Shown here piece by piece: positions 63,235 to 64,000 of a stretch of 64,000 nucleotides of DNA. The number at the start of each line of letters is the position of its first letter. Position 1 is the stretch's first letter. This DNA comes from CBDCGJ01 sp965238305 (lineage in GTDB: Bacteria; Pseudomonadota; Alphaproteobacteria; GCA-2731375). Both the position numbers and the translations under genes were made by a program. The stretch is taken from contig CBDEHK010000001.1 of assembly GCA_965238305.1 (NCBI GenBank), forward strand, positions 372,001 through 436,000. Reading direction: 5' to 3'. Under the pieces are notes generated by a model that was not told the origin of the DNA, did not search any database, and saw only the letters and a list, made by a program, of their open reading frames with translations.

Positions 63235-64000
63235 TTGAAAATCAGAGAATTTGGCGTTGAGATTTGGATGAACGAGTTCGAGAATAGCTGTGAATTCAAT
63301 CTGGCGGAGACTTGCGTGGAATCGCTGACCCTGGGGCAGTTACTCGACCTCTCCGGCAAGAATGACGATATCATGAACGACCTGCTGCCGATGAAGATGA
63401 CTTATGGCGCCATCGAAGGCTCCGACCGTTTGCGAGACAATATTGCCAGTACCTATGGCGAACAGAGGCGGGAGAATATTGTCGTCACCCATGGCGCCAT
63501 CGGCGCCAACGCGCTGATCCATGAAACCTTGGTCTCGCCGGGCGATCGGGTGATTTCGGTGTTACCGACCTATCAGCAACATTATTCCATTCCGGAAAGT
63601 TATGGCGCTGATGTGCAAATCCTGCACTTGCGGGAAGAGAATGATTTTCTGCCGGATCTGGACGAACTGCGGACGCTAGCGACAGAGGCAACAAGCCTGA
63701 TTGTACTAAATAACCCGAACAATCCCACCGGCTCCTTGATGGACCGGGAAATGCTGCTCAAGATTGTCGAGATCGCCCAGGCCTGTGACGCTTATATTCT
63801 GTGTGATGAAGTTTATCGCGGCATCGATCAGGCGGGCGACGGTTACACCGCCTCCATCGCCGATCTTTATGACCAGGGCATCAGCACCGGCAGCATGTCG
63901 AAGGTCTATTCCCTGGCCGGTCTCAGGCTCGGTTGGATCGCCGGTCCGGTGGAGGTCATCAAAGCCGTCTCGATCCACCGCGATTACAATACCATCAGCG
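63235..64000 (+). CDS. Class I/II aminotransferase (PLP-dependent), cut by window end
   Basis: The first 255 residues of a fold-type I PLP aminotransferase. Seen: THGAIGANALIHETL (phosphate/PLP loop), NNPNNPTGSLMDRE with the conserved Asn, DEVYRGIDQAG with the PLP-binding Asp and Tyr, and SMSKVYSLAGLRLGW, in which Lys of SKVY forms the Schiff base. The start is TTG 63235, with AGGAG eight bases upstream, because it gives the family N terminus KIREFGVEIWMNE. Substrate unknown. Confidence 0.88.
   Translation, partial: MKIREFGVEIWMNEFENSCEFNLAETCVESLTLGQLLDLSGKNDDIMNDLLPMKMTYGAIEGSDRLRDNIASTYGEQRRENIVVTHGAIGANALIHETLVSPGDRVISVLPTYQQHYSIPESYGADVQILHLREENDFLPDLDELRTLATEATSLIVLNNPNNPTGSLMDREMLLKIVEIAQACDAYILCDEVYRGIDQAGDGYTASIADLYDQGISTGSMSKVYSLAGLRLGWIAGPVEVIKAVSIHRDYNTIS

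Overview
This 64 kb window looks like part of an alphaproteobacterial chromosome, probably Rhodospirillales-like. The grounds are the choline system (ChoXWV with BetI and BetA), the CoxMSL-type molybdoenzyme genes, the alphaproteobacterial look of the household proteins, and moderately high G+C coding DNA. Taxonomy is inferred from content only; no rRNA is present.

Layout. 1-5.9 kb: a partial transaldolase divergent from priA, a secreted repetitive Cys-rich protein, and a ketopantoate-reductase-like gene followed by a 44-residue gene joined to an amidohydrolase. 5.9-11.5 kb: choline uptake and oxidation (choXWV divergent from betI-betA, with a BetI-type operator between them). 11.5-16.3 kb: a cyclase/formamidase-like gene convergent with a four-gene catabolic operon (FMN hydroxyacid dehydrogenase, PEP-mutase/isocitrate-lyase family lyase, TauD-type dioxygenase, ketopantoate-reductase-like dehydrogenase). 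16.4 kb: tRNA-Arg(CCG).

16.45-37.29 kb is a genomic island inserted in the 3' end of that tRNA. It is bounded by 41-bp perfect repeats and carries a tyrosine integrase at the right end, a prim-pol replication module, a five-gene restriction-type operon and a caspase/EACC1 pair. Transcription of the restriction operon runs Res, membrane protein, Mod, pilin-like membrane protein, RelE/UvrD helicase. I judge this operon, especially the membrane protein with an Flp-pilin-like N terminus, to be the best candidate for an undescribed system. No phage structural or conjugation genes are present, so this is a satellite-like or IME-like element carrying defence cargo. Several decayed genes lie in its AT-rich spacers.

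37.3-64 kb returns to chromosomal DNA. It holds a broken TPR gene, an MFS transporter, a CoxMSL-like molybdenum hydroxylase with a ThiS/MoaD-like protein, an SDR, and a c-di-GMP group (a GGDEF-EAL enzyme near a MshEN-AAA+ ATPase and a HerA-type ATPase broken by a 76-bp tandem duplication). Next come an acyl-CoA synthetase, a gamma-glutamyltransferase plus gamma-glutamylcyclotransferase pair, a DUF1223 protein, and a ChrR-like double cupin. The window ends with a TPP-riboswitch-controlled thiBPQ operon, a LysR/ArsI-like divergent pair flanked by a partial duplication of a DUF3604 gene, the DUF3604 gene itself, and the start of an aminotransferase. Starts were chosen from ribosome-binding sites and family alignments recalled from memory; no database search was possible.
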